A stretch of DNA of 41,592 nt, from assembly GCF_051960575.1 (NCBI RefSeq), contig NZ_JBQCEE010000121.1, positions 1-41,592 on the forward strand. Direction: 5' to 3'. The notes beneath the pieces are model-generated. The model made no database searches and was not told the DNA's origin. It saw only the letters and a program-made list of their open reading frames with translations. Below are positions 34,001-41,592 of this stretch, piece by piece. The stretch comes from JBQCEE01 sp051960575 (lineage in GTDB: Bacteria; Actinomycetota; Actinomycetes; Mycobacteriales; Jatrophihabitantaceae). Position 1 is the first letter of the stretch. Each line of letters opens with the position of its first letter. A program made the position numbers and the translations under genes.

Positions 34001-34391
34001 GGCCCGCTCGGTCTCGGCCGGCTTCTGGTCCGGCGACGTCGGCGAGCCCGGCCCGTTCGCCACGACGGCGAAGTCGGGGACGGCGACGGTCTCGGCGGTC
34101 GCGCACGGCCAGCTCTTCGACCGTGCGGTGACGACGTCCACCAAGGACTTCTGGCGGGACGGCCCGACGGTCGTCGACTCGAAGACCGGCGCCTACAAGT
34201 CCGGCGTCGCGCCGCTGAACCTGCTGCCGGGTGAGACCGGCAGGGTCGTCGTCACGGTGATACCGAACGGCGCGGTCGGGTCGAAGGTGCGCGGCACCGT
34301 CTACCTCGGCAGCTACGACGGCACCTTCGGTGGATCGGGCGACGAGCTCGCGGCGCTGCCCTACGCCTACACGGTGGGGGCTGCGTCCTGA
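31047..34391 (+). CDS. Large secreted S8 (subtilisin-like) family protein with atypical active site
   Basis: 1114 residues, exported. AGGAG lies 8 nt before the ATG; signal peptide PTVASIIAAAVTAGAAVATPA is followed by an I9-type propeptide region (FRLINAFSASLTSSQI). The S8 domain shows Asp192 in AFMADGIDPNNPDF, Asn307 in LNESFGG, and Ser446 in FGGTSQSSPLTAGAAAL. The position where HGT with catalytic His is expected reads AFGDASSIAAQG, with no His; Asp233 is in its place. The C-terminal 600 residues are beta-rich repeats ending in a domain with DGPTVVDSKTGAYKSG. Whether it is an active protease, sedolisin-like, or a pseudo-enzyme is open. A strong terminator follows. Confidence 0.85.
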   Translation: MPLPRPTVASIIAAAVTAGAAVATPAAAEAAPTTPMTAPTGGAVIVLLRDQHSDLPLAGPHSARPAAVAADQASVAREATALGATKVHGFRLINAFSASLTSSQISSLSKDPKVAAIVPDLPIPAPRTATTTNRTATPSSKVSVGACTSDPRKPLLEPEALQLTNDASNDRRAPAATKIVTGAGVKVAFMADGIDPNNPDFIRANGRHVFVDYQDFTGEGRNAPSGAAEAFGDASSIAAQGRKVYDLHNYGNNPTLPSGCTIRVRGMAPGASLVGLKVFGNAPTAPTSHFIDAIDYAVRVQRVDVLNESFGGNPYPDNGNDPITLADRMAVAAGVTVVASTGDAGVTGTVGSPATDPSVIGVAATTSYRIYSQLGYGGANFSKGRWISDNISGISSGGVAQNGRVPDLAAPGDDGWALCSTNTAVYAECLDNAGNPSNLLQFGGTSQSSPLTAGAAALVIQAYRQTHRGATPSPALVKQLLTSTATDLGHPAQEQGAGLLNALAAVNAARSIPTRQGHPARVQGANLVLSRNQLALVDNPNTRRSTTVQVRNLSGRTEIVTPTLRSLTRERVTVSGKLPINTDTSKYFVDSFGIQRAYVAKPFMVGRGHDRLVVRAAAPAAPDGVLRTILIDPRGRLAYYTVPQGASNYALAEVRQPIAGRWTAYFAMGRSAAFHGYVTYSVATQEFVTTRAVSPSSARIAPGAVAAFRITTRTPAGPGDVVDSVQFATNHGRIASMPLVLRSVVPGRPTTFTGTITGGNGRQLLPAQANSYYLTVPAHEPALNVDLRFGDDKTLVVGVLVGPNGQVASYKTNGNAFDSRGFNLFARAPQAGRWVLTLAVANPVSGTLLSYPFSAKIGYSAVSVQASLPKSVATTLASGHAVRIPVRITNTTRNSLDLFADPRLTRTGNIPLPQLGDGSTSFGLPASSDVAPQWLVPTEVDRADFTIRASTPVNWDVFFTSGEPELYAGSVGDGHGGYVVDARAQARSVSAGFWSGDVGEPGPFATTAKSGTATVSAVAHGQLFDRAVTTSTKDFWRDGPTVVDSKTGAYKSGVAPLNLLPGETGRVVVTVIPNGAVGSKVRGTVYLGSYDGTFGGSGDELAALPYAYTVGAAS

Positions 34392-34413
34392 CCGCCTGAC
34401 CCGTCGAGCAGGC

Positions 34414-34447
34414 CGACGCCCGCCGTACCTCGGTACGGCGGGCGTCG
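34414..34447. terminator. Strong bidirectional terminator after S8-like gene
   Basis: Perfect 15-bp stem (cgacgcccgccgtac, 34414-34428, with 34433-34447) closing a 4-nt loop ctcg, between convergent stops at 34391 and 34491. It serves both the S8-like gene and the NrfD gene. Confidence 0.85.
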
Positions 34448-34490
34448 TGCTGTGCGGTCCGGCCGGGCGACCTGCGTCCGGGGCGGGGGG

Positions 34491-35615
34491 TCAGGCAACC
34501 GTCGACTCGGGCGCGGCATCCGTCTCGGGCGCTGCCTGCACGGCGTCCGTGCCACGGCGGGCGACGCGCTCGGCCTGCGGGACGATCGTGTACTTGGGGT
34601 CGCGGGTCGACTCCTGGCCCGCCTCGAAGATGCCGAAGCGGGTGAACGCCGAGGCCGCGAGCAGGGCGGCGCCGGCGAGACGCGCCGTCCACGGTCGTCC
34701 TTTCGAGGCGGCGGCCGCCGCCGCGCCGACGACGCTGCAGGCCTTGGCGAGCTTGATCATCGTGCCCGCCTTGCCGGTGTGCAGCGTCTCGGCCGGCAGG
34801 CCCATCCGCCGCTCCATCAGCGTCTCGGCGGTGAGCTCGAGCGCGGCGCCCGCGAGCGCGAGCCGACGCGCCGGGCCGGTCTGCGCAACAGGTGTTGTGA
34901 GCAGCGCGAGGCCGCCGGACGCAACCGAGGCCGACCCGACGAAGACGAACGGCAGCTCGCGGTAGCCCTCGTGCCAGGCCGGTGTCGCGGTGTCGGCGAT
35001 GAGCACGGCTGTGTAGGACGCGACGGCGGGGCCGAGCAGCGCGGCGCCGAGGCCCGATGGGCGCGCGAGTGCGTGCACGAGCGGCCGGAACGGCCGCGGC
35101 ACGAGCGGCGTCAGTTCGGCGACGGCGGCGATCCCTGCGAGCGGGCCGAAGCCGGAGAGGATCCACGTGCCGACCGACATCGGCGACGTCGGCTTCGCGA
35201 CACGCAGCATGTTGACGAACCGCTCGGGACGGCCGAGGTCGTGCACGAGCGCGCCGAACGAGACGGTGATGGCGCCGAGCGCGCCGAGGCGGGCGTTGCG
35301 CCGCAGTGCGGGCAGCCCGGCGAGGTCGGCGCCCGCGCCGAGCAGCGCCGAGCCGCCCGCGACGCCGCCGAGGAACAGGTAGGCCGGGATGTCGGCACCC
35401 CACGGCGCGGCCTTCAACACCGGGCGCCCGTAGTAGCTGGTGAACTGCGCGTCCGGCACCATCGGCTGCTCGCCGCGGCGGCCTCGACCACCGCGCCGAC
35501 CTCCGCGTCGCCCGCCCTGGCCGACGTGCGTGGCGCGGGCGGAGCCGAAGTTCTGCTCGCCCTCACGGCCGGTGCCGTCCTGCGCCGGCTGGTAGCCGCC
35601 GGGCAGGGTGCTCAT
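34491..35615 (-). CDS. NrfD/PsrC-type membrane subunit of formate dehydrogenase
   Basis: 374 residues. The N-terminal 60 residues are an Arg/Gly-rich, cytoplasmic-type segment (GGRRGGRRGGRGRRGEQ) preceding TM1. The rest carries eight to nine helices of the polysulfide reductase NrfD fold: GADIPAYLFLGGVAGGSALLGAGA, HDLGRPERFVNMLRVAKPTSPMSVGTWIL and ETLHTGKAGTMIKLAKACSV are family-typical. It anchors the complex in the membrane and passes electrons to quinone. The ATG overlaps the stop of the Fe-S subunit gene as ATGA, a sign of translational coupling. No heme-ligating histidine pairs of the FdnI cytochrome type are seen, so electrons probably go to quinone directly. Confidence 0.9.
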   Translation of the reverse strand: MSTLPGGYQPAQDGTGREGEQNFGSARATHVGQGGRRGGRRGGRGRRGEQPMVPDAQFTSYYGRPVLKAAPWGADIPAYLFLGGVAGGSALLGAGADLAGLPALRRNARLGALGAITVSFGALVHDLGRPERFVNMLRVAKPTSPMSVGTWILSGFGPLAGIAAVAELTPLVPRPFRPLVHALARPSGLGAALLGPAVASYTAVLIADTATPAWHEGYRELPFVFVGSASVASGGLALLTTPVAQTGPARRLALAGAALELTAETLMERRMGLPAETLHTGKAGTMIKLAKACSVVGAAAAAASKGRPWTARLAGAALLAASAFTRFGIFEAGQESTRDPKYTIVPQAERVARRGTDAVQAAPETDAAPESTVA

Positions 35616-36619
35616 CGCTTGCCGCCGAGGAACGCGGCGACGGCGCCGGCCAGCATGGTGACGGCGGCGATCCCCGCCTTCTTCCACATGTCCGGTAGGT
35701 CGCGGGTGGTGACGACCGGGTCGGGCGGCAGGCCGTAGACCTGCGGCTCGTCGAGCAGCAGGAACATCGCGCCCGCGCCGCCGATGCCGTCGTTCGGGTC
35801 GTGGCCGTAGAGCCGCGCCTCCCCCACCCCGGACGCGTGCAGGTCGGCCAGTCGCTTCGCCGCACGCTCGCGCAACTCGTCCACGGGGCCGAACTGGATC
35901 GACTCGGTCGGGCAGGTCTGCGCGCACGCCGGGGTCATGCCGGCGCCGAGGCGGTCGTAGCAGAGCGTGCACTTCTGCGCGATGCCCGAGTTCTTCACCG
36001 TGCGGTCGCCCTCACGCCGGTCGATGACGCCGAACGGGCAGGCGGGCACGCAGTAGCCGCAGCCGTTGCAGATGTCGTCCTGCACGACCACGGTGCCGAA
36101 CTCGGTGCGGAACAGCGAGCCGGTCGGGCAGACGTCGAGGCAGGCGGCGTGCGTGCAGTGCTTGCAGACGTCGCTCTCCATCAACCAGCGGAACTCGGTG
36201 CGCGAGCCGGCGCCGTCCGGGATGCCCGCCGACCCGGCGAGGGCGAGCGCGTCGACATCCGTGCCGAGCTTGCCCCTGTCACCGGTCAGCAGCGTGTCCG
36301 CGGCGCGGTTCACGACCGGGGCGCCACTCGCGCCGGTCGGCAGCAGCTCGAAGCCGGGCTCCTGCTCGGCGAGCCGGCGGGGCTGCTCGATGAACGCCAC
36401 GTGCCGCCACGTGCTCGCGCCGAGCGCGCCGGTGTTGTCGTAGCTCGAGCCGAGCAGGTTGAACCCGTCGTCCGGGACGCCGTTCCACTCCTTGCACGCC
36501 ACCTCGCACGCCTTGCAACCGATGCAGACGGAGGTGTCGGTGAAGAAGCCCATGCGTGGCCGCTCCGGCCAACCGGCGTCCTGCGCGACCTGTGGTTCCG
36601 GACCGGAGAGCAAACCCAT
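35612..36619 (-). CDS. Formate dehydrogenase Fe-S (beta) subunit
   Basis: 335 residues of the 4Fe-4S ferredoxin-type FdnH/FdoH subunit, which relays electrons from the catalytic to the membrane subunit. Four cluster motifs are visible: CIGCKACEVAC (Cys32, 35, 38, 42), CKHCTHAACLDVCP, CNGCGYCVPACP, and CTLC with the later CAQTCP. The DPVVTTRDLPDMWKKAG segment is followed by a C-terminal hydrophobic stretch, IAAVTMLAGAVAAFL, consistent with a membrane anchor. GGTAGGAAGAGCGC lies before the ATG, supporting start 36619. It is divergent from the catalytic subunit gene and overlaps the NrfD gene by ATGA. Confidence 0.93.
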   Translation of the reverse strand: MGLLSGPEPQVAQDAGWPERPRMGFFTDTSVCIGCKACEVACKEWNGVPDDGFNLLGSSYDNTGALGASTWRHVAFIEQPRRLAEQEPGFELLPTGASGAPVVNRAADTLLTGDRGKLGTDVDALALAGSAGIPDGAGSRTEFRWLMESDVCKHCTHAACLDVCPTGSLFRTEFGTVVVQDDICNGCGYCVPACPFGVIDRREGDRTVKNSGIAQKCTLCYDRLGAGMTPACAQTCPTESIQFGPVDELRERAAKRLADLHASGVGEARLYGHDPNDGIGGAGAMFLLLDEPQVYGLPPDPVVTTRDLPDMWKKAGIAAVTMLAGAVAAFLGGKR

Positions 36620-36637
36620 GCGCTCTTCCTACCCCGC

Positions 36638-36653
36638 TTGTTTCATTTCGCAA
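36638..36653. promoter_or_regulatory. A/T-rich imperfect palindrome in divergent FDH promoter region
   Basis: ttgtttcatttcgcaa lies in the 55-nt gap between the divergent FDH subunit genes and has TTG/CAA ends, in a local A/T-rich stretch within very G+C-rich DNA. It could hold promoter or regulator contacts for both directions. I cannot match it to a known box. Confidence 0.3.
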
Positions 36654-36674
36654 CGAGGGGGGAAGATCGGGCTC

Positions 36675-39600
36675 GTGAGCATCAGTCCGCTGCAGTGGCC
36701 CGTGGTGCGCCAGCTGACCGGACCGGACCGGCTCGGACGCGGCAAGGCCGTCCGCTCGCCGAAGCAGTGGGACCCGCGCACGGAGACCGCCGACCGCGTC
36801 GTCGGCAGCGTCTGCCCGTTCTGCGCGGTCGGCTGCGGCCAGCGGATCTTCGTCAAGGACGAGCAGGTCGTCCAGGTCGAGGGCGACCCCGACTCGCCGA
36901 TCAGCCGCGGCCGGCTGTGCCCCAAGGGCGCGTCCACGCTGCAGCTCACCACCGGCTCGAACCGCGAGAAGAAGATCCGCTACCGGCGCCCGCACGGCAC
37001 CGAGTGGGAGGACCTCGATCTCGACACCGCCATGGACATGATCGCCGACCGGGTGATCGGGAGCCGCCGCGCGTTCTGGCAGGACGAGGTGGACGGCGCG
37101 CGGGTCAACCGCACCATGGGCATCGCCAGTCTCGGAGGAGCGACCCTCGACAACGAGGAGAACTACCTCATGAAGAAGCTGTACACGGCGATGGGTGCGA
37201 TCCAGATCGAGAACCAGGCCCGTATTTGACACAGCTCCACCGTTCCCGGTCTGGGAACTTCGTTCGGACGTGGCGGCGCCACCTCCTTCCAGCAGGACCT
37301 GCAGAACTCCGATTGCATCGTGATCGAGGGTTCGAACATGGCCGAGTGCCATCCGGTCGGGTTCCAATGGGTGATGGAGGCGAAGGCCCGCGGCGCGACG
37401 ATCATCCACGTCGACCCACGGTTCACGCGCACGTCGGCGGTCGCGGACATCCACGTCCCGATCCGCGCCGGCGCTGACATCGCCTTCCTCGGCGCGCTGA
37501 TCAACCACGTGCTGCAGGGCGGTCACGAGTTCCGTGACTACGTCGTCGCGTACACCAACGCGGCCTCGATCCTGCGCGAGGACTTCCAGGACACCGAGGA
37601 CCTCGCCGGCGTCTTCTCCGGCTGGGACCCCGAGAGCCACCACTACGACAGCGAGACCTGGCAGTACGAGGGCACCGAGGCGGCCGCGGCCGCCGGGCAC
37701 CGCGACACCCAGTACCAGGACCGTGCCGGTGAGAGCAGCGCCGGCGGCAACACGTCCGGCGAGCAGCACGAGAGCCAGGCGGCCGACGACTCGCAACGCT
37801 CGCACAGCTACGGCAGCGGCGGCGCGACGATCGGTGGCCAGCCGAAGCGGGACGACACCCTGCAGCACCCTCGGTGCGTCTTCCAGGTGCTGAAGCGGCA
37901 CTTCGCGCGCTACACGCCGGAGATGGTGCAGGAGGTCTGCGGCATCCCGCCGGAGCTGTTCGCCAAGGTCGCCGACGCGCTGGTGCAGAACTCGGGCCGC
38001 GACCGCACGACCGCGTTCTGCTACGCCGTCGGTTGGACGCACCACACGGTCGGCGTGCAGTACATCCGGACGGCGGCGATCCTGCAGACGCTGCTGGGCA
38101 ACATGGGGCGTCCCGGCGGCGGCATCATGGCGCTGCGCGGCCACGCGTCGATCCAGGGCTCGACCGACATCCCGACGCTGTTCAACATCCTGCCGGGCTA
38201 CATCCCGATGCCCCACGCGCACCAGCACCAGACGCTCGACGACTTCGTGTCCGCCGACGCCGGGAAGAAGGGCTTCTGGGGCAACATGCGCGCCTACACG
38301 GTGAGCCTGTTGAAGGCCTACTGGGGGGACGCGGCGACGGCCGAGAACGACTACTGCTTCGACTACATGCCGCGGATCACGGGCGACCACTCGACGCACG
38401 CGACGGTCATGCAGCAGATGGACCGCGGCGGTGGCGGATACTTCATCGTCGGCGAGAACCCGACGGTCGGGTCGCCGAACGCGAAGATGCAGCGGCTCGG
38501 GCTGTCCAACACCGACTGGGTGGTGATCCGCGACTTCTCGCTGATCGAGTCCGCCACGTGGTGGAAGGACGGGCCGGAGATCGAGACCGGCGAGCAGCGC
38601 ACCGAGGACATCGCGACCGAGGTGTTCTTCATGCCGGCGGCCGCACACACCGAGAAGAGCGGCACGTTCACCAACACACAACGCCTGTTGCAGTGGCACC
38701 ACCAGGCAGTCGAGCCCGACGGCGACACCCGCAGCGACCTGTGGTTCTACTACCACCTCGGCCGGATCATCCGCGAGAAGCTCAAGGACTCGACCGACCC
38801 GCGCGACCGGCCGATCCTGGACCTCGCGTGGGACTACCCGACCGAGGGGCCGCTCGACGAGCCGAGCGCCGAGGCCGTGCTGCAGGAGATCAGCGGGTAC
38901 GCGTCCGACGGCTCACCGCTGTCGGGCTACACCGAGCTGAAGGACGACGGCTCGACGACGTGCGGCTGCTGGATCTACAGCGGCTGCTACGCCGACGGCG
39001 TCAACCAGACCGCGCGCCGCAAGCCCGGCAAGGAGCAGTCATGGGTCGCGCCCGAATGGGGTTGGGCCTGGCCGGCGAACCGCCGCATCCTCTACAACCG
39101 CGCGTCCGCAGACCCTGACGGCAAGCCGTGGAGCGAGCGGAAGGCCTACGTCTGGTGGGACGAGTCGGAGGGCAAGTGGGTCGGCCACGACGTCCCTGAC
39201 TTCGAGGCGACCAAGCGCCCCGACTACGTGCCGCCCGACGGCGCGAAGGCACAGGACGCGATCGGCGGCGCCGATCCGTTCATCATGCAGACCGACGGCA
39301 AGGCGTGGCTGTACGTGCCGACCGGGCTGATGGACGGCCCGATGCCGACGCACTACGAGCCGCACGAGTCGCCGGTGTCGAACGCGTTGTACCCGTCGCA
39401 GCGGTCGAACCCCGGGCGCGAGCAGTTCCCGCGCAAGGACAACGCCTACGCGCCGCCGGACAACCACGGCGCATACCCGTACGTCTTCACCAGCTACCGG
39501 CTGACCGAGCACCACACCGCCGGTGGCATGAGCCGGTGGGTGCCGTACCTGTCCGAACTGCAGCCGGAGAGGTTCTGCGAGATCAGCCCCGAGCTGGCGC

Positions 39601-39971
39601 GCGAGCGCAAGCTCGAGCATCTCGGCTGGGCGACGATCGTGACGCCACGGACGGCGATCGAGGCGCGGGTGATCGTCACCGACCGCATGGTGCCGCTGAC
39701 GATCGGCGGCCAGGTCGTGCACCAGATCGGGCTGCCGTACCACTGGGGCCCGAACGGCTACGTCACGGGTGACGCGGCGAACGAGCTGTTCCCGCTCGTG
39801 CTCGACCCGAACGTGCACATCCAGGAGACGAAGGCCGCGGTGTGCGACATCGTCCCCGGACGCCGCCCGCGCGGGCCCGAGCTGCTGACGTTCGTCGACG
39901 CCTACCGGCGCCGCGGCGACGTGGTGGACGAGGGCGAGCCGACGGTGGAGCCGCAGGGCAAGGGCGGCTGA
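36675..39971 (+). CDS. Formate dehydrogenase catalytic (alpha) subunit, selenocysteine-containing
   Basis: 1098 residues, molybdopterin-bis(MGD) enzyme oxidising formate to CO2. TGA at 37227-37229 is in frame and read as selenocysteine U185: the local sequence QARI-U-HSSTVPGLGTSFGRGG matches FDH active sites, and coding runs on in the same frame to 39971. A SECIS hairpin follows. The [4Fe-4S] cluster is at Cys47, 50, 54 and 82 (VCPFCAVGCG and RLCPKG). The GTG at 36675 gives the family N-terminus SISPLQWPVVRQL; AGGGGGGAAG lies upstream. No twin-arginine signal is visible, so the active site probably faces the cytoplasm. Later sections include WSERKAYVWWDESEGKW and the C-terminal MopB domain LELVTPRTAIEARVIVTDRM-like region. 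A reader that stops at TGA will split it into two ORFs. Confidence 0.95.
37227..37265 (+). promoter_or_regulatory. SECIS element directing UGA decoding as selenocysteine
   Basis: Immediately after the TGA, gttccc (37242-37247), apical loop ggtct (37248-37252) and gggaac (37253-37258) form a perfect 6-bp stem. The loop is 18 nt after the TGA. Both the GGTCT loop and the spacing agree with E. coli fdhF as I recall it. The bulged U found there is less clear here. This element is recognised by SelB. Confidence 0.85.
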
Positions 39972-40076
39972 GCACGAGGGCAGGTCGGGCAATCCCCCGT
40001 TCGTAGGGGTGTCGTCGCCGCACCACCTACGTCTGGCGGATGGTCGGGCACGGCGGCCGCCAGCAGGCTCGTCGCC

Positions 40077-41492
40077 ATGACCTTCATCGATGCGCGCACC
40101 GCTGCGCGCCACCATCGGAACCCCCGCACGCGGCGACGCTCGCTGCCTGCGGCCCTGCTCACCGTGTCCGTGCTCGTGCTGCCGGGGACCTTCGCGGTCG
40201 CGTCCGCCGACGCCGCGTCCGTGCCACGCTGTCTGGGTCACCGCGCGACCATCGTCGGCACGTCGCGCGCCGACCACATCCACGGCACCGCCGGCAACGA
40301 CGTGATCGTCGCCCTCGGCGGTGACGACACCATCTACGGCGACGGCGGCAACGACATCATCTGCGGCGGTCCCGGCAACGACGTGCTCGACGGCGGGCGC
40401 GGCAACGACCGGCTCTCCGGCGACGCCGGCAACGACATCCTCGACGGCGATGCCGGCAGCGACCGCCTCTTCGGCGGCGCCGGCCGCGACCACCTCGACT
40501 CGGGTGTCGGCGCCGACGGCGCGCTGCACGGCGGCCCCGGTGCCGACGTGATCGTCGTCCGCGAGACCCGCGCCTTCGCGTTCGGCGACGGCGGCAACGA
40601 CCGCCTCTCGACCTCCGCCGCCGGCACGGAGCTCGACGGCGACGCCGGCAACGACGTCCTCACCGCGTCGGTGCGCGCGGTGCTGGCGGGCGACGACGGC
40701 GACGACCGTATCACCGGCTCGCCGTTCAACGACCTCATCAGCGGCGGGGCGGGCAACGACCGCATCGACGCCCGCGGGGGCAACGACAACGTCGAGGGCG
40801 ACGACGGCAACGACGTCATGGACGGCGGCGCGGGCAACGACTGGCTCGACGGTGGCGCCGGCATCGACCATTGCTACGGCGAGGGCGGGTCCGATCAGTG
40901 CAACGGCGGTGCACCCGGTACGTACGCCAACACCCCGAGCGATCCCGATATCTGCGAGGCCGAGGTGATGGTCTCGTGTCATGAGACCGACCTGCCGGCC
41001 GGATGGCGGGCGACGCTGCGCGGCACCTCCACCTCCCGGGACGGTTACGGCACGGTCGAGACGACCGAGTGGACGATGGCGACCACGCTGCACCTCGAGG
41101 CGCACGACAACGGCATCGTCGTCTACACCGACGACATCGCGGCACGCAGCGGCCAGTGGTCGACGAAGGGCTCGTACCCGACCGCCAATGGCGGCTCCTG
41201 CACCGTCGAGGCCAGCGGCTCGATGACCGACCGGGACCTCGACCTCATCGCGCACTTCCTGCCGGGGCCGCACACCTACGGCCTCGACTGGGGCGGCCTC
41301 GGCGCCATCGAGGACACCGCGACGTGCGGCAGCGAGGTCGTGCGGCACGTGACCCGCGTCGACGCGGGCGAGCAGTTCGACGGTGAGCGCATCGTGCGTG
41401 ACACGTCCGGCACCATCACGGGCAAGCGGACGTTCACCGACGACAACGGGTGCACCGAGGTCTACAGCTACAGCCTCGCCCCGCTCGACTGA
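40077..41492 (+). CDS. Secreted RTX-type calcium-binding repeat protein
   Basis: 471 residues. The N-terminus has an Arg-rich n-region and hydrophobic core (LPAALLTVSVLVLPGTFAVASADA), a Sec-type signal. From about residue 55 to 280 there are about a dozen glycine-rich nonapeptide repeats of the GGxGxD type (DGGNDII, GGPGNDVLDGG, GDAGNDILDGD, GGAGNDRIDA), which bind calcium in a parallel beta-roll. A cysteine-containing segment (HCYGEGGSDQCNGG, then DICEAEVMVSCHETDLP) ends the repeats. The C-terminal 170 residues form a separate domain (YGTVETTEWTMATTLHLEAHD) with further cysteines that I do not recognise. It lacks a type I secretion signature, as an N-terminal signal is present. Function unknown. 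Confidence 0.88.
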   Translation: MTFIDARTAARHHRNPRTRRRSLPAALLTVSVLVLPGTFAVASADAASVPRCLGHRATIVGTSRADHIHGTAGNDVIVALGGDDTIYGDGGNDIICGGPGNDVLDGGRGNDRLSGDAGNDILDGDAGSDRLFGGAGRDHLDSGVGADGALHGGPGADVIVVRETRAFAFGDGGNDRLSTSAAGTELDGDAGNDVLTASVRAVLAGDDGDDRITGSPFNDLISGGAGNDRIDARGGNDNVEGDDGNDVMDGGAGNDWLDGGAGIDHCYGEGGSDQCNGGAPGTYANTPSDPDICEAEVMVSCHETDLPAGWRATLRGTSTSRDGYGTVETTEWTMATTLHLEAHDNGIVVYTDDIAARSGQWSTKGSYPTANGGSCTVEASGSMTDRDLDLIAHFLPGPHTYGLDWGGLGAIEDTATCGSEVVRHVTRVDAGEQFDGERIVRDTSGTITGKRTFTDDNGCTEVYSYSLAPLD

Positions 41493-41522
41493 GGCAGCGT
41501 CCAACGTCCAGAGGTCGCCGTC

Positions 41523-41592
41523 GGGGGGGGGGGCCCCGGGGGGGGTAAGTTGCCCGCGCCGGCCACCCCCCCGCACCCGCCCGCCGGGGGGC
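41523..41592. other. Low-complexity G/C homopolymer end
   Basis: After the RTX gene the sequence degenerates into an 11-G run (41523-41533), four C, an 8-G run and C/G tracts to the window edge. No gene can be supported. It looks like low-quality sequence at a contig end. Confidence 0.75.

Noticed and set aside
37227..37229. TGA as a genuine stop making two FDH fragments
   Set aside because: The frame is the same on both sides, active-site residues flank it as in Sec-containing FDHs, and a SECIS hairpin follows; selenocysteine is the better explanation.
36279..38756. Minus-strand ORF of 825 codons opposite the FDH catalytic gene
   Set aside because: Shadow of the FDH gene; no homology of its own.
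39994..40009. ccccc...gggg inverted repeat after the FDH gene as terminator
   Set aside because: Only a 4-bp stem with an 8-nt loop; too weak to call.
39039..41576. Long minus-strand ORF (845 codons) opposite the FDH 3' end and RTX gene
   Set aside because: Its apparent repeats are mirror images of the RTX repeats; no independent coding evidence or ribosome site.

Overview
The window is about 41.6 kb of very G+C-rich DNA (roughly 70% by eye) with strong G/C bias at third codon positions, many GTG starts, TAnnnT-type -10 boxes placed 7-8 nt before start codons (leaderless transcripts), and actinobacterial families such as an MpaB-type oxygenase, a PF10118 metal-dependent hydrolase, a PGPGW membrane protein and WHG-type TetR. 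It is most likely a chromosomal contig of an aerobic actinobacterium; I cannot name the genus. No rRNA, tRNA, CRISPR, phage or IS element was seen. The right edge ends in long G/C homopolymers and looks like a contig end.

Layout. 0-5.2 kb: 3' end of an FAD oxidoreductase, an Fe-S (6-4) photolyase-type gene on the other strand, a cytochrome P450, and a secreted alpha-amylase closed by a strong terminator. 5.2-10.5 kb: an MFS exporter with a divergent TetR regulator and a large dyad operator, an MpaB-type oxygenase, a small HNH nuclease, a PAS-LuxR regulator and a secreted protein of unknown function. 10.5-17.2 kb: an SPFH-GYF protein with a zinc-ribbon membrane partner (YdjI/YdjG-like), a secreted GH26-type glycosidase, a DUF1801 protein, a PAS protein, an alpha/beta hydrolase with a divergent TetR, and two intergenic arrays of a 20-bp-phased GTGACGG heptamer. 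17.2-24.1 kb: a secreted alpha/beta hydrolase, a PF10118 protein, a single-polypeptide APC permease/histidine kinase fusion, and a Ser/Thr kinase whose stop codon abuts that of the fusion. 24.2-31 kb: metabolic genes (acyl-CoA ligase with SDR, a G6PD-like enzyme, an aldo/keto reductase, a succinate-semialdehyde-type dehydrogenase) and a PGPGW protein. 31-34.4 kb: a large secreted S8-like protein lacking the usual HGT motif. 34.5-40 kb: a respiratory formate dehydrogenase cluster whose catalytic subunit reads through an in-frame TGA as selenocysteine, with an E. coli-like SECIS hairpin directly after it. 40-41.5 kb: an RTX-repeat secreted protein.

How the parts work together. The FDH catalytic, Fe-S and NrfD-type membrane subunits form one complex oxidising formate and passing electrons to the quinone pool; the catalytic gene diverges from the other two. 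The secreted amylase, GH26 enzyme, hydrolase and S8 protein suggest growth on polymers. Two divergent TetR pairs control an exporter and a hydrolase. The sensory genes (permease-kinase, PAS-LuxR, PAS protein, Ser/Thr kinase) have no adjacent partners, so their wiring must lie elsewhere. The most unusual items are the permease-kinase fusion, the phased heptamer arrays, the selenoprotein FDH and the photolyase gene with no stop codon.
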